From NCBI RefSeq assembly GCF_040544555.1, contig NZ_JBEPKD010000007.1, positions 62,001 through 126,000 on the forward strand: 64,000 nucleotides of DNA. Reading direction: 5' to 3'. The DNA comes from Halalkalibacter oceani (GTDB lineage Bacteria > Bacillota > Bacilli > Bacillales > Bacillaceae_D). Position numbers and translations under genes: made by a program. Below, one piece after another: positions 1-8,117 of the stretch; the first letter of the stretch is position 1; each line of letters opens with the position of its first letter. Below the pieces are notes generated by a model. The model was not told the DNA's origin. It saw nothing but the letters and a program-made list of their open reading frames with translations, and made no database searches.

Positions 1-497
1 TGCTGGTGAATAATGCCGGTACAAATATAAGGACGCCGGCCATAGAAGTAACGGAAGAAGAATGGGACACCATTATAAACCTCAATGTAAAAGGGGCATT
101 TTTCTGCTCACAGGAAGCAGCGAAATTAATGGATCCAGGGAAAGTGAATAAAATTATTAACATTTCATCGCAATATGGTCATGTTGGCTCAAGTAACAGA
201 TCCGTTTATTGTACCAGTAAGGGGGCCGTCGAGCTTCTGACGAAATCACTGGCCGTCGAATGGGCCCCTCATATTTTAGTGAATGCCGTCGCACCGACAT
301 TCATCGAGACTGAATTAACAAAAGGGCTCTTTGAAGATGAAAAAACGCGGAAGAGTCTATTGGAGCGTATTCCACTGAAACGGGGCGGAACCGTTAAAGA
401 AGTAGTAGGGGCAATCTTATATTTAGCCTCTGATTTATCAAATATGACTACAGGTTCATCATTGCTGGTTGATGGTGGCTGGACGGCAGGAAGCTAA
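1..497 (+). CDS. Short-chain dehydrogenase/reductase, 5'-truncated
   Basis: The reading frame is open from the window edge and begins inside the SDR motif LVNNAG, so roughly the first 85 residues (the Rossmann TGxxxGIG part) lie outside. The rest of the family is visible: catalytic Ser in NISSQYG, the YxxxK pair in VYCTSKGAVE, and a C-terminal TTGSSLLVDGGW typical of 3-oxoacyl-reductase-like and gluconate-5-dehydrogenase-like enzymes. It is the first visible gene of a catabolic operon; the next gene starts 24 bases downstream. It should be an NAD(P)-dependent alcohol/ketone oxidoreductase; the substrate cannot be read from sequence. The ATG/GTG-like codons at 6-15 are internal and not a start. 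Confidence 0.85.
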   Translation, partial: LVNNAGTNIRTPAIEVTEEEWDTIINLNVKGAFFCSQEAAKLMDPGKVNKIINISSQYGHVGSSNRSVYCTSKGAVELLTKSLAVEWAPHILVNAVAPTFIETELTKGLFEDEKTRKSLLERIPLKRGGTVKEVVGAILYLASDLSNMTTGSSLLVDGGWTAGS

Positions 498-520
498 CAA
501 CTATTTGGAGGGGAAATGAT

Positions 521-1456
521 ATGGAGGAGCTGTCAGTGTTAGGAGCGGGGACAATGGGGCATTCCATCGCCATTTCAGCCGCTCTGGCCGGAATGACGCC
601 CGTGGTTTACGGAATCAACGAACTTGATTTACAAAGGGCGCAACAGAATGTAAGGGAAAAATTAAATGTGTTAACAGCCGAAGGGCTGATCCAATCTGAT
701 GAAACTGAAGCTGTACGGAATAGACTTCGATATACAGACTCGCTGCAGGAAGCTATTGAGAATGCGACTTTTATTATTGAAGCAATTCCTGAAAATCTTA
801 CCTTGAAGCAAAACTTATTTCACAAACTGGACGAGAAATGTGCAGAAGGAGTGATTCTTGCCAGCAATACGTCAGGCTTGAGCCCGACGGAGATAGCATT
901 GAGAACAACCAAGGCGGAAAGGACGGTAGTGACTCATTTCTGGAATCCTGCTCATCTCATTCCGTTAGTTGAAGTGATCAGAGGACAACGAACATCTGAG
1001 CAGACAGTGGAGAGAACATTTCAATTACTTCATTTTATGAAGAAAAAACCAATTGAAGTGAAGAAGGATATTTTAGGCTCTATTGTGAACCGGCTGCAAT
1101 ATGCCCTGTTTCGCGAAGCGCAACACATCTTAGCGCTTGGTGCGGCATCTAAGGAGGATATCGACGCGGCTGTTGTTTACAGCATCGGCAGAAGATTACC
1201 AGTAACAGGTCCTTTTTTAACGGCGGATATGGGTGGGTTGGATGTGTTTGACACTATTTCAGAGTATTTGTTTACAGACTTGTCAAAGGCGGACCACTCC
1301 TATGATGAGATAAGGGCATTGGTGCAAGAAGGAAAATATGGTCAGAAAACAGGCGAAGGTTTCTATGTATGGACCGAATCCTTTACGAAAGAGATGAATC
1401 AAAAGCGGGAGCAAATGTTAATTCACTTTTTGAAGGAGGATGACAAGCTCCAGTAA
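521..1456 (+). CDS. 3-hydroxyacyl-CoA dehydrogenase family protein (first copy)
   Basis: A 311-residue protein with an N-terminal NAD-binding motif LGAGTMG (about residues 7-13), EAIPENL and ASNTSGLSPTEIA, then the catalytic His139 in THFWNPAHLIPLVEV, and a C-terminal helical dimerisation domain ending in KYGQKTGEGFYVW. The family oxidises L-3-hydroxyacyl-CoA with NAD. The HFWNP-x-LIPLVEV form differs from the standard HFFNPVPVMKLVE of fatty-acid enzymes and resembles members acting on carnitine-like or other unusual hydroxy acids (family knowledge, from memory). A GGAGG ribosome site lies about 10 bases before the ATG. It sits between two SDR genes; a second paralogue lies at 2303. Substrate unknown. 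Confidence 0.85.
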   Translation: MEELSVLGAGTMGHSIAISAALAGMTPVVYGINELDLQRAQQNVREKLNVLTAEGLIQSDETEAVRNRLRYTDSLQEAIENATFIIEAIPENLTLKQNLFHKLDEKCAEGVILASNTSGLSPTEIALRTTKAERTVVTHFWNPAHLIPLVEVIRGQRTSEQTVERTFQLLHFMKKKPIEVKKDILGSIVNRLQYALFREAQHILALGAASKEDIDAAVVYSIGRRLPVTGPFLTADMGGLDVFDTISEYLFTDLSKADHSYDEIRALVQEGKYGQKTGEGFYVWTESFTKEMNQKREQMLIHFLKEDDKLQ

Positions 1457-1543
1457 GAGAGCGCTGCTGCTTAGGCGCCAATGCGGGAGACGGCATGCGG
1501 ACAGCATGAAAAATAAGTGGTGACAAATAATGGGGGGAGAGCA

Positions 1544-2281
1544 ATGAAAGGAAAAGTTGCGATTGTAACAGGATCGAGCAGTGGAATTGGAAGAATGATA
1601 GCGCTTCGGCTTGCGAGGGAAGGGGTCAATATAACAATCAATTACTCCTCATCAAAAGACAAAGCAGATGAAGTAAAAGAGGAAGTTGAGAAGCTGGGAG
1701 TAAAGTGTATTGTCGTTCAAGGCTCTGTCGCTGATGAAAGAACGGCCGAGAAGCTCGTAAACGAAACGCTTACGGCATTTGGTCAGATTGATATTTTAGT
1801 AAATAATGCCGGCACGACTCATTTCGTTGAGCATGATGATTTACAGGGAATGAGGTCTGAATATTGGGACAATATGGTAGGTGTAAATGTTAAAGGAATG
1901 TTCTTTTGCTGCAGGGCGGCTGCCGACCAGTTAAAAAGGCAAAAGGGCTGCATCATAAATATAACATCGGTAGCAGGACAAACCGGGCTGGGCAGCTCAA
2001 TCGGTTACGCTGCTTCGAAAGCGGCAGCCAACAGCATAACAAAATCTTTAGCGAGAGTGCTGGCTCCGGAAGTAAGAGTCAATAGTCTTGCTCCCGGAGT
2101 AGTCGCGACAAGATGGATTGAAGGGCACGAAAAGCAAATGAAAGAATTAAGTGAGGCTACCCCGCTTGGACGAATGGCAACGCCAGAAGATGTCGCAGAG
2201 GCCGCCTTCGGTCTGATCGCCCATTCGCCATTCGTCACAGGTGAAATCCTGAGAGTTGACGGTGGCATGTTTATAAATTAA
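1544..2281 (+). CDS. Short-chain dehydrogenase/reductase
   Basis: A full-length SDR of 245 residues. TGSSSGIG near residue 10 binds the nicotinamide cofactor; NNAG, the catalytic Ser in ITSVAG, and the YAASK pair follow in the usual order; the C-terminus GEILRVDGG is typical of FabG-like enzymes. The ATG at 1544 is chosen because a GGGGGAG ribosome site ends a few bases upstream; a GTG at 1517 in frame lacks one. Inside an operon with two hydroxyacyl-CoA dehydrogenases and a MenB/BadI-type crotonase, a role as a 2-hydroxy-cycloalkane-carboxyl-CoA or 3-hydroxyacyl-CoA dehydrogenase (BadH-like) is an inference from context. Confidence 0.88.
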   Translation: MKGKVAIVTGSSSGIGRMIALRLAREGVNITINYSSSKDKADEVKEEVEKLGVKCIVVQGSVADERTAEKLVNETLTAFGQIDILVNNAGTTHFVEHDDLQGMRSEYWDNMVGVNVKGMFFCCRAAADQLKRQKGCIINITSVAGQTGLGSSIGYAASKAAANSITKSLARVLAPEVRVNSLAPGVVATRWIEGHEKQMKELSEATPLGRMATPEDVAEAAFGLIAHSPFVTGEILRVDGGMFIN

Positions 2282-2302
2282 TAGAGGAAGGGATGAAGTA
2301 AC

Positions 2303-3199
2303 ATGCAAAAAATTGGAGTGATCGGAGCAGGTTTAATGGGGGCAGGAATTGTTCAAGTAACAGCAGAAGGCGGTTACGATGTAACATGGGTGGATATTTC
2401 CGATGACCAGTTGATCAGGGGAATGCATTCAATCAACAAACTGCTGGATCGGGACATTGAAAAAGGACGTAAAACGAAGCAAGAAAAAGAAAAGGTAATG
2501 AATCGAATTTCATCAACCAGTCAAGTTCAAACTTTAAAGGATGCTGATCTGATTATTGAAGCCGTACCGGAAAACCTGGATTTGAAGAAAAGCGTGTTTC
2601 GCGAAATCGATCAAATCGCCAAAAAAGAAGCTGTCTTTGCTTCAAATACGTCAGGATTATCTATTACGGCAATGGCCGCAGTAACAAAGCGGCCTGAACA
2701 GTTCGTCGGCGCGCATTTCTTTTTTCCGGTAACGAAGATGGAGTTGCTGGAAATTACACCGGGGCTTTTGACTTCAGCAGAAGCTGTTCAGAAAATGAAA
2801 CAGTTTTCCAGTAAAATTAATAAGACAGCTGTTGAATGTAAAGATTATCCTGGCTTCATCGTGAACCGCCTTCTCATTCCAATGGTCAATGAAGCAATTT
2901 ATCTTGTTATGGAAGGTGTAGACCCGGAGGATATAGATGCGGCCATGAAACTGGGAGCGAATCATAAAATGGGGCCGATTACGTTAGCCGATTTTGTCGG
3001 ATTAGAAACGCTCCTGGCAACGATGCAGGGATTGTACGATGGATTTCAGGATTCGAAATATCGTCCTTGTCCACTTCTTGTGAAAATGGTGGAGTCCGGT
3101 AATTTAGGACGGAAAACCGGCAGAGGCTTTTATAAATATGACGGGAATGGAAACAAATTAATCGAAGAAAAAAATCAGGCGGCCGTACAGATAACTTAA
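2303..3199 (+). CDS. 3-hydroxybutyryl-CoA dehydrogenase-like protein (second copy)
   Basis: 298 residues with the NAD-binding GAGLMGAGI at residue 7, EAVPENLDLKK, ASNTSGLSI, catalytic His138 in GAHFFFPVTKMELLEI, GFIVNRLL, and a C-terminal GRKTGRGFYKYDG. Length and order match 3-hydroxybutyryl-CoA dehydrogenases (about 285 residues). The motif normally reads HFFNP; here the conserved Asn, which helps position the His-Glu dyad, is Phe141, so the active site may be tuned to an unusual substrate or weakened. It starts 21 bases after the SDR stop and ends 17 bases before the crotonase, in one operon. The two dehydrogenase paralogues are clearly divergent and unlikely to be redundant. Confidence 0.87.
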   Translation: MQKIGVIGAGLMGAGIVQVTAEGGYDVTWVDISDDQLIRGMHSINKLLDRDIEKGRKTKQEKEKVMNRISSTSQVQTLKDADLIIEAVPENLDLKKSVFREIDQIAKKEAVFASNTSGLSITAMAAVTKRPEQFVGAHFFFPVTKMELLEITPGLLTSAEAVQKMKQFSSKINKTAVECKDYPGFIVNRLLIPMVNEAIYLVMEGVDPEDIDAAMKLGANHKMGPITLADFVGLETLLATMQGLYDGFQDSKYRPCPLLVKMVESGNLGRKTGRGFYKYDGNGNKLIEEKNQAAVQIT

Positions 3200-3216
3200 T
3201 CGCAGGGGGAGCCAGC

Positions 3217-4017
3217 ATGAATTTTAACGATCTTCTCTATGAAAAGAAGGATGGCATAGCAATTATCATGATAAACCGGTCGGAAGTATTAAATGCATTT
3301 CGGGCGTTAACAGTAAAAGAGCTTATCAAAGCGTTTCAACTGGCATGGGACGATCAGGACATTGGAGCTGTCATTTTAACTGGCAGTGGCAAACGGGCAT
3401 TTTGCAGCGGCGGTGATCAAAAAGTGAAAAATGAAACCGGCTATGATGGAGCAGGAGGACTTGGCGGCGGGCTTGGGTTAGAGATTCAAACTCTGCATCA
3501 AATGATTCGCCAAATTCCCAAGCCCGTGATTGCTGCTGTTAACGGCTATGCGATCGGCGGAGGGCATGTATTGCATGTCATTTGCGATCTGACCATCGCT
3601 GCGGAAACGGCTGTTTTCGGTCAAACGGGTCCTAAAGTGGGAAGCTATGATGCAGGTTACGGGACCGCATATTTGGCAAGGGTTATCGGTGAAAAAAAAG
3701 CCCGGGAAATCTGGTATTTATGCGAACAATATGATGCAAGAGAAGCGAAAGAAATGGGATTGGTTAATAAAATTGTGCCGGAAGAGCAATTGATGGAAGC
3801 AGCGCTCGAATGGGCGGAGAAAATTGTCAACAAAAGTCCGACGGCCCTGAAGATGATTAAGTATTCATTTAATGCTGACTCAGCAAATATAGAAGGAATT
3901 GCCCAATTGGCGATGGGGAGCCTGCCCTTGTATATCCAAACGGAAGAGGCGGCGGAGGGAAGGCGGGCATTTCAAGAAAAGCGGGAAGCTGACTATCGAA
4001 AGTTTAGAAAATCGTAA
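3217..4017 (+). CDS. MenB/BadI-type crotonase, candidate ring-cleaving ketoacyl-CoA hydrolase
   Basis: 266 residues of the enoyl-CoA hydratase fold closest, as I recognise it, to the 1,4-dihydroxynaphthoyl-CoA synthase (MenB) and 2-ketocyclohexanecarboxyl-CoA hydrolase (BadI) branch: FCSGGDQKV, GYAIGGGHVLH, FGQTGPKVGSYDAGYGT with Asp145, AREIWYLC, and the tail EGRRAFQEKREADYRKF. The short N-terminus MNFNDLLYEKKDGIA is more BadI-like than MenB-like. The Tyr that MenB has near its C-terminus appears as Ile240, with a Tyr one position earlier (Tyr239). BadI hydrolyses a cyclic beta-ketoacyl-CoA to a dicarboxyl-CoA; MenB runs the reverse chemistry. Lying in a dehydrogenase operon rather than a menaquinone operon, a catabolic hydrolase role is the better inference. 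GGGGGAG precedes the ATG. Confidence 0.82.
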   Translation: MNFNDLLYEKKDGIAIIMINRSEVLNAFRALTVKELIKAFQLAWDDQDIGAVILTGSGKRAFCSGGDQKVKNETGYDGAGGLGGGLGLEIQTLHQMIRQIPKPVIAAVNGYAIGGGHVLHVICDLTIAAETAVFGQTGPKVGSYDAGYGTAYLARVIGEKKAREIWYLCEQYDAREAKEMGLVNKIVPEEQLMEAALEWAEKIVNKSPTALKMIKYSFNADSANIEGIAQLAMGSLPLYIQTEEAAEGRRAFQEKREADYRKFRKS

Positions 4018-4045
4018 CCCCTTTTTTGAGGGCGGCTACACATTA

Positions 4046-4075
4046 TTGTCTAATGTAAAGACCACGTGCTACTAT
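4046..4075 (+). promoter_or_regulatory. Sigma-A-type promoter of the LacI-family gene
   Basis: TTGTCT (4046-4051), an 18-base spacer and TACTAT (4070-4075). Transcription would start near 4082, at the first AAACGTTT palindrome. It lies in the 123-base gap between the crotonase and the regulator. Confidence 0.55.
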
Positions 4076-4082
4076 TAATGAA

Positions 4083-4090
4083 AAACGTTT
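4083..4090. promoter_or_regulatory. LacI-type operator half of a pair, O1
   Basis: The palindrome AAACGTTT with a central CG, typical of LacI/GalR-family operators, lies just at the predicted transcription start. It is the first of two copies whose centres are 33 bp apart, about three helical turns. Confidence 0.5.
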
Positions 4091-4112
4091 AGTAAATTTT
4101 TTCATCTTTCCA

Positions 4113-4126
4113 GCTAAACGTTTCGC
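4113..4126. promoter_or_regulatory. LacI-type operator, O2
   Basis: AAACGTTT at 4116-4123 extended to a near-perfect 16-base inverted repeat, AGCTAAACGTTTCGCT, directly before the ribosome-binding site of the regulator. Binding here and at O1 would block transcription of the regulator and CoA-transferase genes, so autoregulation is likely. Confidence 0.55.
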
Positions 4127-4140
4127 TAGGAGTGCACACT

Positions 4141-5142
4141 ATGGTTACGATTAAAGATGTAGCAAAAGCAGCAAATGTGTCCATCGCCACTGTGTCCGCG
4201 GTTATAAACCGTAATAAATATGTCAGTGAGCCATTAAAGCACAGAGTAGAAAAGGCAATCGAAGAACTTGGCTACCGTCCTAATAAAGTAGCGAGAAGCT
4301 TAAAAAAGAAGGAGACCGGTTTGATCGGTGTAATTGTGACGGAGATTACAAATCCGTTTTACCCGAGGCTGTTAAAAGGAGTCGAGGACGCTGCTATTAC
4401 GGCCGGTTATAATGTTCTTCTTTGTACGACCGGTGACGATCCTGATAAAGAGTATGAGCTCGTTCAATCGATGGTAGATCAGGGAGTCGACGGGATTGTG
4501 CTTGGCACAGTCGATCAGCAACATTCCCAAAGCCTGGCATTTCTAAATAAGATAGGGATGCAACATGTGCTGGTCAACCGCTCTCCTGAACAATATGCAG
4601 GGACGGTGGTAAGGATTAACAGCTTCCTTGTCGGCGAATTAGCCGCAACTTATTTAACTGAACTTGGTCACCGAAATATTGCTTTTATCGGTGGTGATCG
4701 CTTAAATAGCTGGGAGCGTGAAAAGGCATTTATCGATACTCTTTCTTCAATGGGGATTTATTTGCCTTCTGAAAGAGTGATCAGCTCAGAATATTCAATG
4801 GAGAAAGCGTATCAGGATATTCAACCATTGATTAAAAGCGGGCACATACCGTCAGCTATTTTTACAGCGAGCGACGTTATGGCGTTCGGAGCGATTAAAG
4901 CACTGCAGGATGCCGGTTATAGGATACCGCATGATGTATCCGTCATCGGTTCTGACAATATTCCTTTTGCAGAAGACTTCAGGGTTTCCTTAACAAGCAT
5001 TGATGCAAAGGCCTATGATATAGGAAGAAATGGGTGTGAATTGTTAATAAGTGCGATTCAGCAAAAAGATGAATATCAACCTGCGCAGCTATACTTAGAA
5101 CCGGTTCTAATTGAAAGAGAAAGCTGCAGGCAAAAGGAATAG
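4141..5142 (+). CDS. LacI/GalR-family transcriptional regulator
   Basis: 333 residues: N-terminal helix-turn-helix (TIKDVAKAANVSIATVSAVIN), hinge helix region RPNKVARSLKKK, and a periplasmic-binding-protein-like sensor domain from GLIGVIVTEITNPF to the end with SVIGSDNIPFAEDF. The ATG at 4141 is preceded by AGGAG at 8 bases; the in-frame GTG at 4132 overlaps that site. It has its own promoter and two operators upstream, and is followed 39 bases later by the CoA-transferase, so those two genes probably form one unit. It most likely senses the substrate or a CoA-ester intermediate of the upstream operon; the ligand is not readable. Confidence 0.9.
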   Translation: MVTIKDVAKAANVSIATVSAVINRNKYVSEPLKHRVEKAIEELGYRPNKVARSLKKKETGLIGVIVTEITNPFYPRLLKGVEDAAITAGYNVLLCTTGDDPDKEYELVQSMVDQGVDGIVLGTVDQQHSQSLAFLNKIGMQHVLVNRSPEQYAGTVVRINSFLVGELAATYLTELGHRNIAFIGGDRLNSWEREKAFIDTLSSMGIYLPSERVISSEYSMEKAYQDIQPLIKSGHIPSAIFTASDVMAFGAIKALQDAGYRIPHDVSVIGSDNIPFAEDFRVSLTSIDAKAYDIGRNGCELLISAIQQKDEYQPAQLYLEPVLIERESCRQKE

Positions 5143-5181
5143 AACGCGAAAAAGTCAACAATATGTGAAAGGATGTTCAAA

Positions 5182-6777
5182 ATGGCGAAACGATATCAGG
5201 CTGCTGAACTTGTTCAACATATAAAAGATGGCTGTACCGTTGCACTGGTAGGCTTTGGAGGCATGGGGCAATGCGATAAAATTTTGCAGGAGCTAAGGAA
5301 ACAATTTAAAGAGACAGGTCATCCAAATCAATTAACGATTTACCATACTGCCGGGCAATCCGGGAGGACCAACGGGATTGAACATATTGCAGAGGAAGGG
5401 CTGATTGCCAAAATCATTGGCGGGCATTGGGGGCTTGCCCCTAAAACACGCGAGCTGATTGAACAAAATAAAGTAGAGTGCTACTGTTGGCCACAGGGTC
5501 AGCTGACTCATCTGCTTCGCGCGATGGCAAACAAAATGCCGGGGCATATTTCGTCCATCGGCCTAGGGACTTTTGTCGACCCGAGAATAGAAGGCGGCAA
5601 ATTTAACGAGCGTACAAAAGAAAAAGAAGACTTAGTAAAACTCATTCATATTAATGACGAGGAATTTCTATTTTATTCAGCGATCCCATTTGATTACGTG
5701 TTTATCCGTGGCACGAGCATTGACGAAGAAGGGAATATTACGACAGAAGAAGAGCCGATTAAGCTGGAAATATTATCGGCGGCGCAAGCAGCAAAGGCAT
5801 ATGGAGGTAAAGTGATTGCTCAGGTGAAATACACGGCTAAGAAGGGCTCTTTCCACCCAAAGGATGTCGTCGTTCCAGGCTATTTGGTAGACGGATATGT
5901 GGTCGCGGAAAATCCGGAAACGGAACACCGCCAGGCCCCGCTTACTATTTATTCACCTGTTTTTACGGGAGATATAAAGACTCCGGTCAAGGAAATCGAG
6001 CAGGCGCCGCTTGATAGTAGAAAAATGATCGGCAGACGGGCCGTCCAGGAATTGTTCGAAGGAGCGGTTGTGAACTTGGGAATTGGCATTCCAGGAGATG
6101 TAATAGGACCGGTTACAAGTGAAGAAGGAATAAATGAAGATTTAAAGCTTACGCTTGAATCCGGTATTATAGGCGGAGTGCCGATAGGTGGTAATTCATT
6201 CGGCATTGCAAGAAATGCCTCGGCTATTTTAGACCATGAATATCTATTTGATTATTATCATGGGGCGGGTGTCGATATTACTTTTATGGGAGCGGCTGAA
6301 GTTGATCAAAGTGGAAATGTGAATGTATCCAAGTTTGCAGGGAGACATATTGGGAGTGGAGGATTTATCGATATTACGCAATCCGCAAAGAAGGTTGTCT
6401 TTTGTACTACCTTTACAGGAGGAGGACTCCAGGTAACATGTAAAGCCGGTCAATTAGTGATTGAACAAGAGGGCTGCTTTAAGAAGTTTAGTAATGAAGT
6501 TCAGCAAATTACATTTAGTGGTCAGTATGCCGCGGCGAGGGAAAAGCGGGTAATGTATGTGACGGAGAGAGCGGTATTTGTTTTAACAGCAGAAGGGGTA
6601 ATGTTAACAGAAATTGCACCAGGGATTGATCTGGAAAAAGATATTTTAAAACAAATGGCGTTCAAGCCTGTTATATCCCCTCATTTAAAAGAAATGGACA
6701 AAGCGATTTTCAGAGAAGAACCAATGGACCTAAAAAAGAGCTGGCAATTAAACAAAGTGTCGACACAGCTGATTTAA
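5182..6777 (+). CDS. Class I (propionate/acetate-type) CoA-transferase, fused alpha and beta
   Basis: 531 residues carrying both CoA-transferase halves in one chain, as in YdiF and propionate CoA-transferase. The N-terminal half has VALVGFGGMGQCDKI; the C-terminal half has the oxyanion loop NLGIGIPGD and the catalytic Glu in TLESGIIGGVP, followed by GGGLQVTCKAG. It moves CoA from an acyl-CoA donor to a carboxylic acid through a glutamyl-CoA thioester. The ATG at 5182 is spaced 9 bases from AAAGG; the ATG at 5173 is too close. With the dehydrogenases and crotonase upstream it probably activates the acid substrate of the pathway or recycles CoA from its product. Confidence 0.9.
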   Translation: MAKRYQAAELVQHIKDGCTVALVGFGGMGQCDKILQELRKQFKETGHPNQLTIYHTAGQSGRTNGIEHIAEEGLIAKIIGGHWGLAPKTRELIEQNKVECYCWPQGQLTHLLRAMANKMPGHISSIGLGTFVDPRIEGGKFNERTKEKEDLVKLIHINDEEFLFYSAIPFDYVFIRGTSIDEEGNITTEEEPIKLEILSAAQAAKAYGGKVIAQVKYTAKKGSFHPKDVVVPGYLVDGYVVAENPETEHRQAPLTIYSPVFTGDIKTPVKEIEQAPLDSRKMIGRRAVQELFEGAVVNLGIGIPGDVIGPVTSEEGINEDLKLTLESGIIGGVPIGGNSFGIARNASAILDHEYLFDYYHGAGVDITFMGAAEVDQSGNVNVSKFAGRHIGSGGFIDITQSAKKVVFCTTFTGGGLQVTCKAGQLVIEQEGCFKKFSNEVQQITFSGQYAAAREKRVMYVTERAVFVLTAEGVMLTEIAPGIDLEKDILKQMAFKPVISPHLKEMDKAIFREEPMDLKKSWQLNKVSTQLI

Positions 6778-6812
6778 AAACGCCATGCAAAGTTGGAACA
6801 TTGAATAGCGAA

Positions 6813-6852
6813 AGGCTAGGGCAAAAGGGTGTTTTACCTTTTGCCCTAGCCT
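6813..6852. terminator. Hairpin between convergent genes (repeat family R1, reverse orientation)
   Basis: A 16-base perfect inverted repeat, AGGCTAGGGCAAAAGG and its complement, with an 8-base loop, between the CoA-transferase and the convergent aminopeptidase. It is followed by TTAGCAATATGCG, the reverse complement of the module that precedes the related hairpins at 50356 and 55610. It lacks a long T-run but probably ends both transcripts. Confidence 0.6.
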
Positions 6853-6891
6853 CTTAGCAATATGCGTACGCGATTTAGATAACAGAGAACG

Positions 6892-8007
6892 TTATTTCAA
6901 ATTCTCCGGGTTTAACGCGTCAAGCTCGGGAATGACGAAGCGTCCGTCTTTGCGGATCAGGACGTCATCGAAATAAATCTCGCCGCCGCCGTATTCCGGT
7001 CTTTGGATCATGACAATGTCCCAGTGAATGGCGGAATGGTTGCCATTTGCCGCTTCCTCATAGCATTGGCCGGGTGTGAAGTGGAAGCTGCCGTCAATCT
7101 TCTCGTCAAAAAGGATATCCTTCATCGGGTGCTGAATGTACGGATTGACCCCGATGGCAAACTCGCCGATAAAGCGGGCCCCTTCGTCTGTATCGAGAAT
7201 CTTGTTAATCCGGTCTGAATCGTTTGCTGACGCCTTAATGATTTTCCCGTTTTCAAAGGTGAAGCTGATGTTTTCAAAAGTAAAGCCCTGGTAAGGCGAA
7301 GGCGTATTGTATGTAATGGTCCCGTTCACTGAGTCGCGTACCGGGGCCGTATATACTTCGCCATCAGGGATATTGCGCAGGCCTGCACACTTGATGGCCG
7401 GCACATCTTTCACAGAAAATTGAAGGTCGGTGCCTGGTCCTTTAATGTGGACTTTATCTGTACGGTCAAATAAGGCAACGAGCGCATCCATTGCTTTATC
7501 CATTTTGCTGTAGTCGAGGTTGCATACATCAAAATAAAAATCTTCAAACGCCTCGGTGCTTGTATTGGCAAGCTGGGCCATTGAGGAGCTAGGATAGCGG
7601 AGCACCACCCATTTTGTTTTCGGAACGCGGATTTCGCGATGGACTTTCGTGCCGACTGATTTCCCATACAGGGTCATTTTTTCACTAGGGACATCCGCCA
7701 GTTCAGAAATGTTATCTCCAGCCCGTAAGCCGATATAAGCATCCATATCCTTCATCACGTTTGCTTCATAGGAAGCAAGTAAATTCAATTGCTCCTCCGA
7801 CGCGCCCATCAAAAGCGAGCGGTCTACCTGGTGATCCTTCAATAAAACAAAAGGATAGCCCCCGGCTTTATATGCTTCATCCACCAGGGCAGTGACGAGC
7901 TGGCGCTGCAGGCCGAAGTTCTCAATTAATACCTTTTCTCCTTTTTGCAAATTCACCGAATATGTAATTAAATTATGAGCGAGCTTAGTTATACGTGGAT
8001 CTCTCAT
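6892..8007 (-). CDS. Aminopeptidase of the M29 (AmpS/PepS, aminopeptidase T) family
   Basis: 371 residues with the M29 layout: N-terminal MRDPRITKLAHNLI, QKGEKVLIENFG, then the metal-binding half with GEFAIGVNP, DGSFHFTPGQCYEE, and NHSAIHWDIVMI (Glu, Glu, His, His/Asp ligands of a two-metal site). It would release N-terminal amino acids from peptides in the cytoplasm. The start is the ATG with AGGAGG before it; an in-frame upstream extension of 42 residues crosses the promoter and has no ribosome site. It is slightly shorter than the 400-410 residues of characterised M29 enzymes. Monocistronic, convergent with the CoA-transferase and divergent from ytxG. Confidence 0.88.
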   Translation of the reverse strand: MRDPRITKLAHNLITYSVNLQKGEKVLIENFGLQRQLVTALVDEAYKAGGYPFVLLKDHQVDRSLLMGASEEQLNLLASYEANVMKDMDAYIGLRAGDNISELADVPSEKMTLYGKSVGTKVHREIRVPKTKWVVLRYPSSSMAQLANTSTEAFEDFYFDVCNLDYSKMDKAMDALVALFDRTDKVHIKGPGTDLQFSVKDVPAIKCAGLRNIPDGEVYTAPVRDSVNGTITYNTPSPYQGFTFENISFTFENGKIIKASANDSDRINKILDTDEGARFIGEFAIGVNPYIQHPMKDILFDEKIDGSFHFTPGQCYEEAANGNHSAIHWDIVMIQRPEYGGGEIYFDDVLIRKDGRFVIPELDALNPENLK

Positions 8008-8031
8008 CTGAACGCCTCCTTTATGTAACTT

Positions 8032-8060
8032 ATTGTAAACATAATCGGAATTTTTAACAA
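8032..8060 (-). promoter_or_regulatory. Sigma-A-type promoter of the aminopeptidase gene
   Basis: On the minus strand TTGTTA (8055-8060), a 17-base spacer and TACAAT (8032-8037), 24 bases before the start codon at 8007. Confidence 0.6.
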
Positions 8061-8117
8061 CTTTGGCGAGAAAGAAGGATTCATTAAAGAGATTAGCGAA
8101 GTTATTCAGACACCTAT

